Below, piece by piece: positions 15,904 through 24,845 of a stretch of DNA of 64,000 nt. A program made the position numbers and the translations under genes. The stretch is from Acidimicrobiaceae bacterium. GTDB lineage: Bacteria > Actinomycetota > Acidimicrobiia > Acidimicrobiales > Poriferisodalaceae. The notes below the pieces were generated by a model. That model was not told where the DNA came from and searched no databases. It worked only from the letters and a program-made list of their open reading frames with translations. The first letter of the stretch is position 1. Every line of letters begins with the position of its first letter. Where the stretch lies: assembly GCA_026713105.1 (NCBI GenBank), contig JAPOPC010000018.1:1-64000 (forward strand). Reading direction: 5' to 3'.

Positions 15904-16998
15904 GTGACCGCACCTGATATCAGCACGGCAGAATCCGGCGCTGCGGCAACCGGCGCAGCTGGCGGCGGCGGCTTGCTGCGCATCACCGGCGCTCACGTCC
16001 GCTTCGATCAGACCAAAGCACTCGACGGGGTCGACCTTGCCGTCGGCGATGGCGAGATGGTCGTATTGCTCGGCCCGTCGGGATGCGGCAAGACCACGCT
16101 GCTGCGCGCAGCCGCGGGGCTGCAGCCCCTCGATGCTGGTCGGATCGAGCTCGACGGGCGTGACCTGACCGGCCGTCGCCCCGACCAGCGCGGCATCGGC
16201 CTGATGTTCCAGGACGAAGTGCTGTTCCCGCACTACGACGTCGAGGGCAACGTGGCGTTCGGCCTACGCATGGCCAAGGTGCCCTTCGCGGAACGGCGTC
16301 GGCGGGTGGCCGAAGTGCTCGAACTGGTCGGCTTGTCGGGATTCGAAGGTCGCGATGTCGCAACGCTGTCGGGTGGCGAGGCCCAGCGAGTGTCGCTGGC
16401 GCGGGCGCTCGCCCCTGAACCCAAGGTGCTGCTGCTCGACGAGCCGTTCGGCTCATTGGACCGGTTGCTGCGAGAGCGGCTCATCGACGAGCTGCGCCCA
16501 GTGCTCGACCAGGTCGGTGTCACCGCCGTTCACGTCACCCATGACCATCACGAGGCGTTTGCTCTGGCGGACCGCATTGCGGTGATGGCATCAGGCCGGT
16601 TGCTGCGGATCGGGACCCCCGAAGAGGTCTGGACTGACCCTCGGACTGCTGAGGTGGCTCGATTCCTGGGTCACACCAACGTCTTCGACTTCGAAGTCCC
16701 TCCGGCATTGGCCAGGGCCGCTGGGCGCCCGAGCAGTTTCGTTCTGAGCGCTGATCGCATCGAGGTCGTGCTCGCGGACGACGGCGGCACGGAGCTCAGG
16801 GGCGACGGCCGGACGGCGCAGCTGGCGGCCACGGTGGTCCGGCGTCGCTTCCGTGGCGACCGCTACGAACTGCGGTTGGAAGCAGACATCGGCGGAGTCG
16901 CCTCAACCTTGGATGCCATCACCCCCCACGGCCCGGCAGTCGGCGCCGGCGTGCAACTGCGCATTGGTCCAAGCGCCGTGCTCGCGCTCGACTCCTGA
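15904..16998 (+). CDS. ABC transporter ATP-binding protein (iron/thiamine/polyamine type)
   Basis: 364 residues from the GTG at 15904. Walker A GPSGCGKTT, Q-loop MFQDEVLFPHYDV, signature LSGGEAQRVSLARAL, Walker B VLLLDEPFGSLD and switch His in VHVTHDHHEAF are all present. The C-terminal 110 residues fit a TOBE-like domain. This is the CysA/FbpC/ThiQ/PotA group that energises import with a periplasmic binding protein. No permease or binding-protein gene lies beside it, so the partners are elsewhere. The frame is open upstream over the SDR gene; the GTG start avoids that. Confidence 0.85.
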   Translation: MTAPDISTAESGAAATGAAGGGGLLRITGAHVRFDQTKALDGVDLAVGDGEMVVLLGPSGCGKTTLLRAAAGLQPLDAGRIELDGRDLTGRRPDQRGIGLMFQDEVLFPHYDVEGNVAFGLRMAKVPFAERRRRVAEVLELVGLSGFEGRDVATLSGGEAQRVSLARALAPEPKVLLLDEPFGSLDRLLRERLIDELRPVLDQVGVTAVHVTHDHHEAFALADRIAVMASGRLLRIGTPEEVWTDPRTAEVARFLGHTNVFDFEVPPALARAAGRPSSFVLSADRIEVVLADDGGTELRGDGRTAQLAATVVRRRFRGDRYELRLEADIGGVASTLDAITPHGPAVGAGVQLRIGPSAVLALDS

Positions 16999-17079
16999 CA
17001 TGACCTCCGTACGGCCGAAGGCTCCGCTAGGGCGATCGAGCGGTCCCGCGGATTCAGTGGCTCGAGCGACCCGGAGACG

Positions 17080-18258
17080 CTAAATGCCGATGTCCTTGAG
17101 GTTGTAGTCCGCGATGGCCTCGCGGGCGGCGTCGTCCCAGACGAATTCGTGCTCGCGGCCCACGTTGGGCTGGTAGACGAACGGCGACTCGGCCTCGAAG
17201 CGCTTGGAGCGAGCGTCAATGGCCCAGCCGATCACACGCGACCGCTCGGCGATGTAGGCCTCGTCGTAGAGCGAGATCGGGTTGTGGACGCCGCCGCTGC
17301 GCACGCCGAACACCGATCGGCGCCGGTGGAAGCCGAAGTTGAGGGTGACCCGGGGCCGTTCGGACGTGTTGGCGAACGAGCCGTGAATGGCTTGGCGGCT
17401 GGTGATGGCTACGTCGCCGGGGTCGCACACGACCGGGACTGCGTCGGGGAGGCGGTCCGAGCCGGCGGCGAGGCACATGGCCTTGATGTCCACCTTTCCC
17501 ATGCGATGGGAGCCGGGCACCACCCACAGGCCGTTGGTGGCATCGCAGCCGTACAGCTGGGCCATGAAGTTGAAGCCGTGGGTGCCCTCGTCGAGCTCGG
17601 GATGGTCCCAGTGCGTCCAGCCATCTTGATGCCACGCCACCGATCCGCCCAGGCCGGGCTGCTTGATCCACACGACCTCGTTGAACGGGGTGAAGTCGGG
17701 GCCGTTCAGTGCCTGCGCGACGCCGAGCAGACCGGGATGGCCGTACAGCCGCAGGCACGCCTCGGAGAACTGCAGCGAGCCGCTGATGACCTGCACGACC
17801 CATTCGGGCGCTTCGTCTGGAGCCGAGGGCTCGAACATCTTGAACGGATGGCGACCGTGGGCCACGTCGGTGCCGCCGTAGGGGTCGGTCAGCGGGCGGA
17901 CGAACGAGACGTTGCGACCCTGATGGCCGGCGCCGAGCGCTGGGCGACCGTGACGGTCCGTGTCGGCATCGGGCGCAGTGGGGCAGCGGTCCAGCAGGTC
18001 GATGACGTCGGCCTCGATGTCGGCCAGCTCGTCAGGCCCGAGCACTCCGGTGAAGACGTAGAAACCGCAGCGCGAGTACGCCTCGGCGATCTCGGGGTGC
18101 AGGTTGCCGTCGTCGGTGAAGCGGATCGGCCCACGATTGCCGAGTTGCATGGCTCGTTCGGTGCCGGCCGCCCGGTAGGCGACCATCTCGTCCTCGACAT
18201 CGCCGTAATTGACGATGGGCACCTCTGCCAGCCCGAGCGTTGCCGCGCCTGCACTCAT
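17080..18258 (-). CDS. Phytanoyl-CoA dioxygenase (PhyH) family protein
   Basis: 392 residues from the ATG at 18258, after GGGGGTGTGAC. The Fe(II)/2-oxoglutarate signature is visible: WHQDGWTHW (HxD), the distal His in QAIHGSFANTSERPRVTLN and Arg for 2-oxoglutarate shortly after it. GLWVVPGSHRMGKVDIKAM is typical of PhyH proteins. The family hydroxylates varied small molecules; no substrate can be named. At 392 residues it is longer than the usual 260-300, with an extra N-terminal 60 residues. Confidence 0.8.
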   Translation of the reverse strand: MSAGAATLGLAEVPIVNYGDVEDEMVAYRAAGTERAMQLGNRGPIRFTDDGNLHPEIAEAYSRCGFYVFTGVLGPDELADIEADVIDLLDRCPTAPDADTDRHGRPALGAGHQGRNVSFVRPLTDPYGGTDVAHGRHPFKMFEPSAPDEAPEWVVQVISGSLQFSEACLRLYGHPGLLGVAQALNGPDFTPFNEVVWIKQPGLGGSVAWHQDGWTHWDHPELDEGTHGFNFMAQLYGCDATNGLWVVPGSHRMGKVDIKAMCLAAGSDRLPDAVPVVCDPGDVAITSRQAIHGSFANTSERPRVTLNFGFHRRRSVFGVRSGGVHNPISLYDEAYIAERSRVIGWAIDARSKRFEAESPFVYQPNVGREHEFVWDDAAREAIADYNLKDIGI

Positions 18259-18281
18259 GTCACACCCCCGTATCAGGGTCT

Positions 18282-18301
18282 GGGGCATGCCGCCGTGCCC
18301 C
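18282..18301. terminator. Weak hairpin between rarA and the PhyH gene
   Basis: GGGGCA and TGCCCC arms with an 8-base loop, about 40 bp after the rarA stop. There is no T-run; it might instead belong to the leader of the PhyH gene. Confidence 0.3.
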
Positions 18302-18338
18302 TGCCGTCCCTGTCATTCAACCACGGCGCGAGGCCCTC

Positions 18339-19721
18339 CTACCGGGCTCCGTCCTCTGCCCCGGGGGTGCCATCGGCCGGTTCTGGCCTGCGCAGGTCCT
18401 TCTCGCGGCCATGTTCGGAGGGCTCCCAGTAGACGTTGGCGGCCACCTCGTCGGGCCGGTGCTGCTGTGGCACCCAGCCGCTCGGATCGTCGTGCGGGTA
18501 CTGGTACCCCTCGCCGTGACCCAGCGATGCGGCGCCCTGGTAGTGGGCGTCGCGCAGGTGAATGGGCACCTCGCCGGCACCAGCGGTGCGGGCGTCGGCC
18601 TTGGCTCGGCTGAGCGCGACGGTGACCCGGTTCGACTTGGGCGCTGTCGCCAGGCGCACGACGGCGTGCGCCAAGTTGAGCTGGGCCTCGGGCAGGCCGA
18701 CGTACTCGACAGCTCGGGCAGCGGCTTCGGCTACCAGCAGCGCTGTGCTGTCTGCCATGCCGATGTCCTCGGAGGCAAGGATGACCATGCGGCGGGCGAT
18801 AAAGCGCGGATCCTCCCCGGCGTCGAGCATGCGGGCCAACCAATACAGCCCGGCATCGGGATCCGAGCCGCGCAGCGACTTGATGAACGCGCTGATCGTG
18901 TCGTAGTGGCCGTCGGCGCCATAGCGGACAGCCTTCGCGTCGACGGCGTGCTCTGCATCGACCAACGTGACGTGTGGACTTCCGGCAGACTCGTCAAGCG
19001 CCGCATGGGCTGCCCCGCTGATCTCCATGGCTTCGAGGGCCTCTGATTCCCCACGCCGGGCGGCCAGGGCCACAGCGACCTCCGTGCTCGTGAGGGCGTG
19101 GCGGCCGTCGCCGCCGCTGCGGGCCGCGATGTGATCGACGGCGTCGTCGTCGGCGGTGGCCCCCTCGGACAAGAGCGCCCGGTCGATGAGCGTCCGCAAT
19201 GCGGCGTCGTCGAGCGGTACGAGGCGGAACAGCGTCGAGCGTGACAGCAGCGGCGGGTTCACCTCGAAGTGCGGGTTCTCGGTGGTGGCACCGATGAGCA
19301 CGATCAAGCCGTCCTCGACCGCTGGCAGCAGCGCATCTTGCTGGGCCTTGTTGAACCGGTGAACCTCGTCGAGGAACAGGATCGTGCCCCGTCCGAGCTC
19401 ACCGATGCGCAGCCGAGCCTCGGCTATCACTTCGCGTACGTCCTTGACGGTGGCGCTCACAGCCGACAGCTCGCAGAACTCCTTCGCAGTGCTCGCAGCG
19501 ACCACTCGGGCCAAAGTCGTCTTGCCGGTGCCCGGCGGCCCCCACAGGATCACCGACGACAGGCGGTCCGCCTCGATCAGCTCGCGCAATGGTCTGCCGG
19601 GAGCGAGCAGATGGTCCTGACCCACGATTTCGTCGAGCGACCGGGGTCGCAGCCGCGCCGCGAGCGGAGCCTGCCGGTTTAGGCGTTCCCTGCCGACAGC
19701 TTCGAACAGCCCCTCGCTCAC
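18339..19721 (-). CDS. rarA: Replication-associated recombination AAA+ ATPase RarA
   Basis: 460 residues. The N-terminus PLAARLRPRSLDEIVGQDHL, Walker A WGPPGTGKTTLARVVA, Walker B TILFLDEVHRFNKAQQDALL and sensor 1 LIGATTENPHFEVNPPLLSR are diagnostic for RarA/MgsA. The C-terminal tetramerisation part includes HYDTISAFIKSLRGSDPDA and DIGMADSTAL. The protein acts at stalled replication forks. The tail after about residue 430 is a charged extension. Confidence 0.93.
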   Translation of the reverse strand: MSEGLFEAVGRERLNRQAPLAARLRPRSLDEIVGQDHLLAPGRPLRELIEADRLSSVILWGPPGTGKTTLARVVAASTAKEFCELSAVSATVKDVREVIAEARLRIGELGRGTILFLDEVHRFNKAQQDALLPAVEDGLIVLIGATTENPHFEVNPPLLSRSTLFRLVPLDDAALRTLIDRALLSEGATADDDAVDHIAARSGGDGRHALTSTEVAVALAARRGESEALEAMEISGAAHAALDESAGSPHVTLVDAEHAVDAKAVRYGADGHYDTISAFIKSLRGSDPDAGLYWLARMLDAGEDPRFIARRMVILASEDIGMADSTALLVAEAAARAVEYVGLPEAQLNLAHAVVRLATAPKSNRVTVALSRAKADARTAGAGEVPIHLRDAHYQGAASLGHGEGYQYPHDDPSGWVPQQHRPDEVAANVYWEPSEHGREKDLRRPEPADGTPGAEDGAR

Positions 19722-19793
19722 ACCCCGACGGTACGCGCTCGCTGGACGTCGCCCATCACGGCGTCGGGAGGCCTGCCTCGCCCGATGTGAGGC

Positions 19794-20210
19794 TCACAGG
19801 TCTGGATGATCCACCTCGTAGGCGCGGATGCGCTTGGCGAAGCTCAGGTCGTGCCCGGCGGGGTCGGTGATCGGGAACATGCGCTCGCCCCAGGGTGCGT
19901 CGCGGGGCGGGGCCTGGGGAGTGAGGCCTGCGTCGAGCGCCTGCTGGTAGAGCGCGTCCACGTCGCTGACGTGGAAGATCGCCCTGCCCCAACCGGTCTC
20001 GGCCTCGGCAGCGCTGGCCACCGCGATCAAGTTCACGAAGCACTCCTCGCTGCGCAAGGTGCTGAACGGCGCATCGTCACCGCCGTAGGTGAGCCGGAAT
20101 CCCAACGCCTCATAGAAGCGCACCGACGCCGCCATGACTGATGTCCGCAACGTGATCGCATTGATCGACTCGACACCGGTCACGGCCACATTCTCGCCGC
20201 TCTGTGCCAT
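19794..20210 (-). CDS. Glyoxalase/VOC-fold protein
   Basis: 138 residues with two beta-alpha-beta-beta-beta units: TLRTSVMAASVRFYEALGFR in the first, then AIFHVSDVDALYQQALDAGL and MFPITDPAGHDLSFAKRI. It is typical of the small bleomycin-resistance/glyoxalase group. A metal site cannot be assigned confidently: the usual first His is replaced. The function is unknown. It is divergent from the fumarase gene with a 100-bp gap that should hold both promoters. Confidence 0.75.
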   Translation of the reverse strand: MAQSGENVAVTGVESINAITLRTSVMAASVRFYEALGFRLTYGGDDAPFSTLRSEECFVNLIAVASAAEAETGWGRAIFHVSDVDALYQQALDAGLTPQAPPRDAPWGERMFPITDPAGHDLSFAKRIRAYEVDHPDL

Positions 20211-20310
20211 GCCGCGCAGCCGCGAGTGCTCCGGCGCGATGCACCCGCGGACGGGTTTTGCCTACTCCGTAGCAGGCGCGCCTTTCGGCACAGCTTCCTA
20301 GCATGAAGCA

Positions 20311-21990
20311 ATGAGTGAGTACTCCCACGTGGATCTGCTTCCCACGGGCCCCGCGGATGTGACCTACCGGCATCTCACGTCGGATCACGTCTCGACGGTC
20401 ACTGCCGCGGGCCGGCGCTTCCTGCAGGTCGAACCCGAGGCGCTGCGGATGCTCACCGCGGAGGCCATGCGCGACATCGCCCATCTGTTTCGCACGAACC
20501 ACCTGGCCTCGTTCGCAGCGATTCTGGACGATCCCGAGGCATCGCCCAATGACCGCTTCGTGGCCCTCGAACTGCTCAAGAACGCCAACATCGCCGCAGG
20601 AGGCGTGCTGCCGAGCTGCCAAGACACCGGCACAGCGATCATCTGGGGTCACAAGGGCGAGCGGGTGCTCACCGGCACCGCTGAAGACCCAGACTTCGAC
20701 GACGCCGAAGCCATCTCCCAAGGCGTCGCCGACACCTTCCTCACCTCGAACTTGCGTTATTCCCAGCTCGCCCCGCTCGACATGTTCACCGAGCGCAACA
20801 CCGGCAACAACCTGCCCGCCCAGATCGAGATCTACGCATCGCCGGGCGACGAGTACGAGCTGGTGTTCATGGCCAAGGGCGGAGGCTCTGCCAACAAGAG
20901 CTTCCTGTTCCAGGAAACCCCAGCGCTGCTCAACCCCGAGAGCCTCACCGGCTTCCTCGACACCACCCTGCGCACGCTGGGCACTTCTGCCTGCCCGCCA
21001 TACCACCTGGCGGTCGTGATCGGCGGCACCTCGGCCGAGTTCGCCGTCAAGACCGCCAAGTACGCCTCGGCCAAGTACCTCGACACGCTCCCCACCGCGG
21101 GCAGCGAGGCCGGCCACGGGTTCCGCGATCTCGAATGGGAAGGACGGGTCCTCGAACTCACCCGCGAGTTCGGCATCGGGGCGCAGTTCGGCGGCAAGTA
21201 CTTCTGCCACGACGTGCGGGTCATCCGGCTGCCCCGCCACGGCGCCAGCTGCCCCGTGGCGATTGCGGTGTCGTGCTCGGCTGACCGCCAGGCGCTCGGG
21301 CGGATCACCGCCGACGGCATCTTCCTCGAGCAGCTCGAATCCGACCCGGCTCGCTTTCTGCCCGCGACCCCCGAACAGGAACTGTCCACCGGTGTCGTGC
21401 CGATCGACCTGAACCAGCCGATGGACGCGATCCGCAACCAGCTCACCCGCCATCCGGTAAAGACCCGGCTGTCGCTGACCGGCACGTTGGTCGTCGCCCG
21501 CGATCTCGCGCACGCCAAGCTGAAGGAACGCCTCGACGCCGGTGACGGCCTGCCCGACTACCTGCGCGAGAGGCCGGTCTATTACGCCGGCCCCGCCAAG
21601 ACACCTGAGGGTTACGCGTCAGGCTCGTTCGGCCCCACCACCGCCGGACGCATGGATTCCTACGTGGAGCAGTTCCAGGCCGCCGGCGGCAGTCTCATCA
21701 TGCTCGCCAAGGGCAACCGATCACGCCAGGTCATCGAGGCCTGCGCTCGCTACGGCGGCTTCTACCTGGGCTCCATCGGCGGACCGGCTGCGCGGTTGGC
21801 CAAGGACTCGATACGCAAGGTCGAGGTGCTCCAATACCCCGAACTGGGCATGGAAGCCGTCTGGCAGATTGAGGTAGAGGACTTCCCCGCGTTCATCGTC
21901 GTCGACGACAAAGGCAACGACTTCTACAGCGAAGCCTCCACCCCTGTTTCTGTGCGAGCGGAAGGGCTCCGCCCCCGCTCGCGACAATAG
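20311..21990 (+). CDS. fumA: Fumarate hydratase, class I (iron-sulfur)
   Basis: 559 residues. Cys ligand candidates for the 4Fe-4S cluster lie in [12 protein letters not shown], in the ACPPYH loop and in [37 protein letters not shown], then [15 protein letters not shown] and the C-terminal beta domain ([20 protein letters not shown] and PTTAGRMD) match the single-chain class I enzyme of about 550 residues. It interconverts fumarate and malate in the TCA cycle. The last ten residues ([10 protein letters not shown]) are encoded by the first unit of a 36-bp tandem repeat, so the family C-terminus has been replaced. Confidence 0.93.
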   Translation: MSEYSHVDLLPTGPADVTYRHLTSDHVSTVTAAGRRFLQVEPEALRMLTAEAMRDIAHLFRTNHLASFAAILDDPEASPNDRFVALELLKNANIAAGGVLPSCQDTGTAIIWGHKGERVLTGTAEDPDFDDAEAISQGVADTFLTSNLRYSQLAPLDMFTERNTGNNLPAQIEIYASPGDEYELVFMAKGGGSANKSFLFQETPALLNPESLTGFLDTTLRTLGTSACPPYHLAVVIGGTSAEFAVKTAKYASAKYLDTLPTAGSEAGHGFRDLEWEGRVLELTREFGIGAQFGGKYFCHDVRVIRLPRHGASCPVAIAVSCSADRQALGRITADGIFLEQLESDPARFLPATPEQELSTGVVPIDLNQPMDAIRNQLTRHPVKTRLSLTGTLVVARDLAHAKLKERLDAGDGLPDYLRERPVYYAGPAKTPEGYASGSFGPTTAGRMDSYVEQFQAAGGSLIMLAKGNRSRQVIEACARYGGFYLGSIGGPAARLAKDSIRKVEVLQYPELGMEAVWQIEVEDFPAFIVVDDKGNDFYSEASTPVSVRAEGLRPRSRQ

Positions 21991-22064
21991 AAAGCGGAAG
22001 GGCTCCGCCCCCGCTCGCGACAATAGAAAGCGGCAGGGCTTCGCCTCCGCTCGCGGCAGTAGAA
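21957..22064. repeat. Three 36-bp tandem repeats at the fumarase 3' end
   Basis: The unit begins AGCGGAAGGGCTCCGCCCCC and ends GACAATAGAA. Copies 1 and 2 are identical, and copy 3 (22029-22064) differs at a few places. Each unit contains a GC hairpin (GAGCGG with CCGCTC). The TAG in copy 1 is the fumarase stop. The last unit abuts the stop of the opposing membrane-protein gene, so it probably serves as a bidirectional terminator. Confidence 0.8.
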
Positions 22065-22065
22065 C

Positions 22066-22521
22066 TCAGTCGCGCCAGAACAGGGCTACGTCGATCGGGT
22101 TGATGTCGCCGACGGTGAACCAGATTGAGGCTGCAATGCCCGCCGCAGCCAGCAGGACCATGGTCGCGATGGTGGAGCGAGGCAACTTGCCATCCGCATC
22201 TGAGGGCAACCGCGCCCGCACCTTTTGCAGCAGCCGGTCTGCCCACGCCGCATCTCTGGACAGGATCGCCAGGCCCACCGCAACCACCAGCATGCCTGGC
22301 CCTGGCAGCGGCATCATGATGATGCCCAGTACGACCACGCCGAATCCGAACCCCATGCGGATGAGGCGGACGACCGAGCTCCGCCATGCCTTCTGCCGGG
22401 TCGGCTCGCGCTCGCCCGTCGCCAGCTCCGCTTCAATGGCAGCTTCGCGGAAACGGTCGCCGCGGGTCGGATCATCGGAGTCTGAGTCTGAGTCGGCGGC
22501 AGTCGGCACTGGTTCGTTCAT
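22066..22521 (-). CDS. PGPGW-type (TIGR02611-like) membrane protein
   Basis: 151 residues from the ATG at 22521. An acidic Asp and Ser N-terminus precedes two to three membrane helices: LIRMGFGFGVVVLGIIMMPL with the family motif PLPGPGMLVVAVGLAILS, and TIATMVLLAAAGIAASIWF. The PGPG motif between helices marks the actinobacterial PGPGW/TIGR02611 group of unknown function. The frame is open to 23265 over the divergent hydrolase gene; that extension is spurious. Confidence 0.75.
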   Translation of the reverse strand: MNEPVPTAADSDSDSDDPTRGDRFREAAIEAELATGEREPTRQKAWRSSVVRLIRMGFGFGVVVLGIIMMPLPGPGMLVVAVGLAILSRDAAWADRLLQKVRARLPSDADGKLPRSTIATMVLLAAAGIAASIWFTVGDINPIDVALFWRD

Positions 22522-22647
22522 CAGTCTCCCCGCAGGGGGCGCAAGGGCGGCAATAGTGTGGCGGGTCCCGGGCGCTGCGCAACATCGCACTGTTTCGCTC
22601 ACGGCGATCAGCCCCCCAAACCCCACCGATAACGAGGAGCGCTGACG

Positions 22648-23523
22648 ATGCCGACCGTCGACAAGTCGACCCCGATCACCTGGACCGTGGGCGACGCCCG
22701 CCTCACCCGAATAGCAGAACTCGAGGTCCACTGGCCGTTCAACGTCCTGTTGCCCGGCGCCGAGGACGTCATCGACGACTACGACTGGCTGCGGCCCGAC
22801 TTCGTCACCGACGACGGCCGCATGCGCCTGTCGATGCACGCGGTGGTCATCGAGTCGGACGGGCTGCGCATCATCGTCGACACCTGCGTCGGCAATGACA
22901 AGTCGCGGCCGGGAGCACCGCCGTTCGAGCAGCTCTCCACGCCATTCCTTGACGACTTCACTGCAGCAGGATTCGACCCCGCGACGATCGACTTTGTCGT
23001 GTGCACCCACCTGCACGTCGATCACGTCGGCTGGAACACGCGCCTCGTCGACGGGCAGTGGGTGCCGACGTTCCCGAACGCCCGCTACCTGTTCGTCCAG
23101 GCCGAGTACGACTACTGGCGCGCCGAGCCGCAGGACTACGGTCCGGTCTTCGAGGACTCGGTGCAGCCGATCACCGACGCCGGTCTCGCCGACCTCGTCA
23201 GCCCCGACCATCGCATCAACGACGAGGTCTGGTTCGAATCGACGCCCGGCCACACCCCGGGCCACGTCAGCGTCATCATCTCCTCAGCGGGGGAGCGGGC
23301 GGTCATCACCGGCGACATGATCCACCACCCGCTGCAGTTCGCCCGCCCCGACATGGCCTCCAGCGCCGATTACAAGGCCGACGGCACCTCTACGGCCACC
23401 CGTCTCGAGGCGTTCCCGCGCTGGTCCGACGGTCGGCTCGTCATCGGCACCCACTTCGCCGGACGCACCGCCGGCCACATCGTCGCGACCGACAAACCAG
23501 ACAGCTGGATCTTCGCCCCGTGA
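22648..23523 (+). CDS. Metallo-beta-lactamase-fold hydrolase
   Basis: 291 residues. The zinc motif is CTHLHVDHVGWN (HxHxDH), with later ligands in STPGHTPGHVSVII (His), ITGDMIHHPLQF (Asp) and VIGTHFAGRTAGH (His), so the dinuclear site looks complete. It resembles the lactonase/AHL-lactonase-like branch of the family, but the substrate cannot be inferred. A GAGG sits a few bases before the ATG. It is divergent from the PGPGW gene. Confidence 0.85.
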   Translation: MPTVDKSTPITWTVGDARLTRIAELEVHWPFNVLLPGAEDVIDDYDWLRPDFVTDDGRMRLSMHAVVIESDGLRIIVDTCVGNDKSRPGAPPFEQLSTPFLDDFTAAGFDPATIDFVVCTHLHVDHVGWNTRLVDGQWVPTFPNARYLFVQAEYDYWRAEPQDYGPVFEDSVQPITDAGLADLVSPDHRINDEVWFESTPGHTPGHVSVIISSAGERAVITGDMIHHPLQFARPDMASSADYKADGTSTATRLEAFPRWSDGRLVIGTHFAGRTAGHIVATDKPDSWIFAP

Positions 23524-23553
23524 GAACCTGAGCCAGTAGGCACAAATGCCATA

Positions 23554-23707
23554 GCTGCGGAGGCGGCAGGGGACTCTGCGACGTTGCGACCAGTTCCCTG
23601 GCAAATGCACGGCAAACTCGCAAATGACGCCGACTGAGAAATCCGGAGAGGTGCGTATCTCTCGCCTGCTGGATCGCGGGAGCAGAGGGTCCTGCCGCCT
23701 CCGCAGC
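23554..23707. repeat. Dispersed inverted-repeat element, copy A
   Basis: 17-bp perfect arms (GCTGCGGAGGCGGCAGG and its complement) lie 120 bp apart and end 9 bp behind the stop of the acyl-CoA dehydrogenase gene. The outer parts, including CAACGTCGCAGAG on the minus strand, match copy B at 48403-48481; copy A has about 75 bp more in the centre. Confidence 0.65.
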
Positions 23708-23715
23708 GGGCGCAC

Positions 23716-24828
23716 CTAGCCGCGGGGCTCTCGCGGCAGCCGCAGGATCCGCTCGCCGATGATGTTGCGCAGGATCTGCGTCGTGCCGCCCATGATCGTG
23801 TAGGCGGGCGCGTAGGTCACGTTGCGCGACACCCGGTTCGCCAGCATCGTGTCGGCACCGGCCACGTCGCCCACGAAACGGGAGACCTCCTGCTCGAACT
23901 CGGTGCACCACGTCTTGGTCACCGCTGAGTACTGCGGGAACGGCGTCTGGCGCAGCACATTGCGCAGCACCATGTCCCGGCCGATTGAGTAGCCGGTCTC
24001 GATGCGGGCCATCCGCTGGCGAACGAGCGGATCCGAGGTGTCGGCTCGGTCCTTCATGTCCAGATACAGCCGCTGGTTCGACGCCAGCCGGTCGATGCCG
24101 CCCCGCTCGTGCTCGAGCTGGCGCATCGTCTGGGAGAAGCTGTTGTTGAGCTCGCCCACCAGATTCTCGACCGGCACCTCCACATCGTCGAAGTACACCT
24201 CGTTGAAGTGCGCATCGCCGGACGCATCCCGGATCGGTCGAACCTCGATGCCCGGGGTGTCCATCGGCACGATCAGCTCGCTCATGCCCTTGTGCGGCGG
24301 CGCGTCGGGGTCGGTCCGGCAGATCAGGTAGCACCAGTTCGCTGTGGCGGCGCCGCTCGTCCAGATCTTCTGGCCGTTCACGATGAAGCGGTCGCCGTCG
24401 CGCACAGCCGTCGTGCCGATGGCTGCGACATCGGAGCCGGCGTCGGGCTCGGACATGCCGATGCACCAGAGCGACCGGCCCGCACGCATCTCGGGCAGAA
24501 ACCGGGCCTGCTGTTCTTCGGTGCCGTAGGTCAGCAGCACCGGGCCGATCTGTCGATCGGGAAAGAACGAGCTGGCCATCGGCGCACCGCCCAGCAGCAG
24601 CTGCTCGGTGACCACGAACCGCTCGACCTCGGGCCGACCGTCGCCGCCGGCCTCGACGGGCCAGCACATCCCGATCCAGCCGCGCGCACCCAGCCGCAGT
24701 GTGAACTCCTCCGAGTAGCCGACCAGCCAGCTGTCATCGATGGTGAACAGGTCTGACGTGGCGTCGTGCACCCACGCAGCAGCTTCGTCGGCCAGATCGC
24801 TCAGCTCCTGGGGCCACGCGTAGTCCAT
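23716..24828 (-). CDS. Acyl-CoA dehydrogenase
   Basis: 370 residues from the ATG at 24828 (MDYAWPQELSDLADE); another ATG nine codons upstream is possible. Family landmarks are WCIGMSEPDAGSDVAAIGTT (FAD/substrate-binding signature), GQKIWTSGAATANWCYLICR, LEHERGGIDRLASNQ and the end YTIMGGTTQILRNIIGERIL. Where medium-chain enzymes carry the catalytic Glu (EGT) this one has GGT, so the base probably sits elsewhere, as in other branches of the family. It is an FAD flavoprotein of fatty-acid or steroid side-chain catabolism; the substrate is unknown. Confidence 0.88.
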   Translation of the reverse strand: MDYAWPQELSDLADEAAAWVHDATSDLFTIDDSWLVGYSEEFTLRLGARGWIGMCWPVEAGGDGRPEVERFVVTEQLLLGGAPMASSFFPDRQIGPVLLTYGTEEQQARFLPEMRAGRSLWCIGMSEPDAGSDVAAIGTTAVRDGDRFIVNGQKIWTSGAATANWCYLICRTDPDAPPHKGMSELIVPMDTPGIEVRPIRDASGDAHFNEVYFDDVEVPVENLVGELNNSFSQTMRQLEHERGGIDRLASNQRLYLDMKDRADTSDPLVRQRMARIETGYSIGRDMVLRNVLRQTPFPQYSAVTKTWCTEFEQEVSRFVGDVAGADTMLANRVSRNVTYAPAYTIMGGTTQILRNIIGERILRLPREPRG

Positions 24829-24845
24829 CGGGGTGACCCTAGAAG

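Noticed and set aside
17149-18432. Plus-strand frame (427 aa) opposite the PhyH gene
   Set aside because: Antisense to a supported dioxygenase and lacking any recognisable motif.
20110-21513. Long minus-strand frame (467 aa) opposite fumarase
   Set aside because: It mirrors the fumarase codons, has no family motif and contains the low-complexity composition typical of antisense frames in high-GC DNA.
22522-23265. N-terminal extension of the PGPGW membrane protein frame
   Set aside because: It runs antisense through the metallo-hydrolase gene and shows no protein-like pattern.
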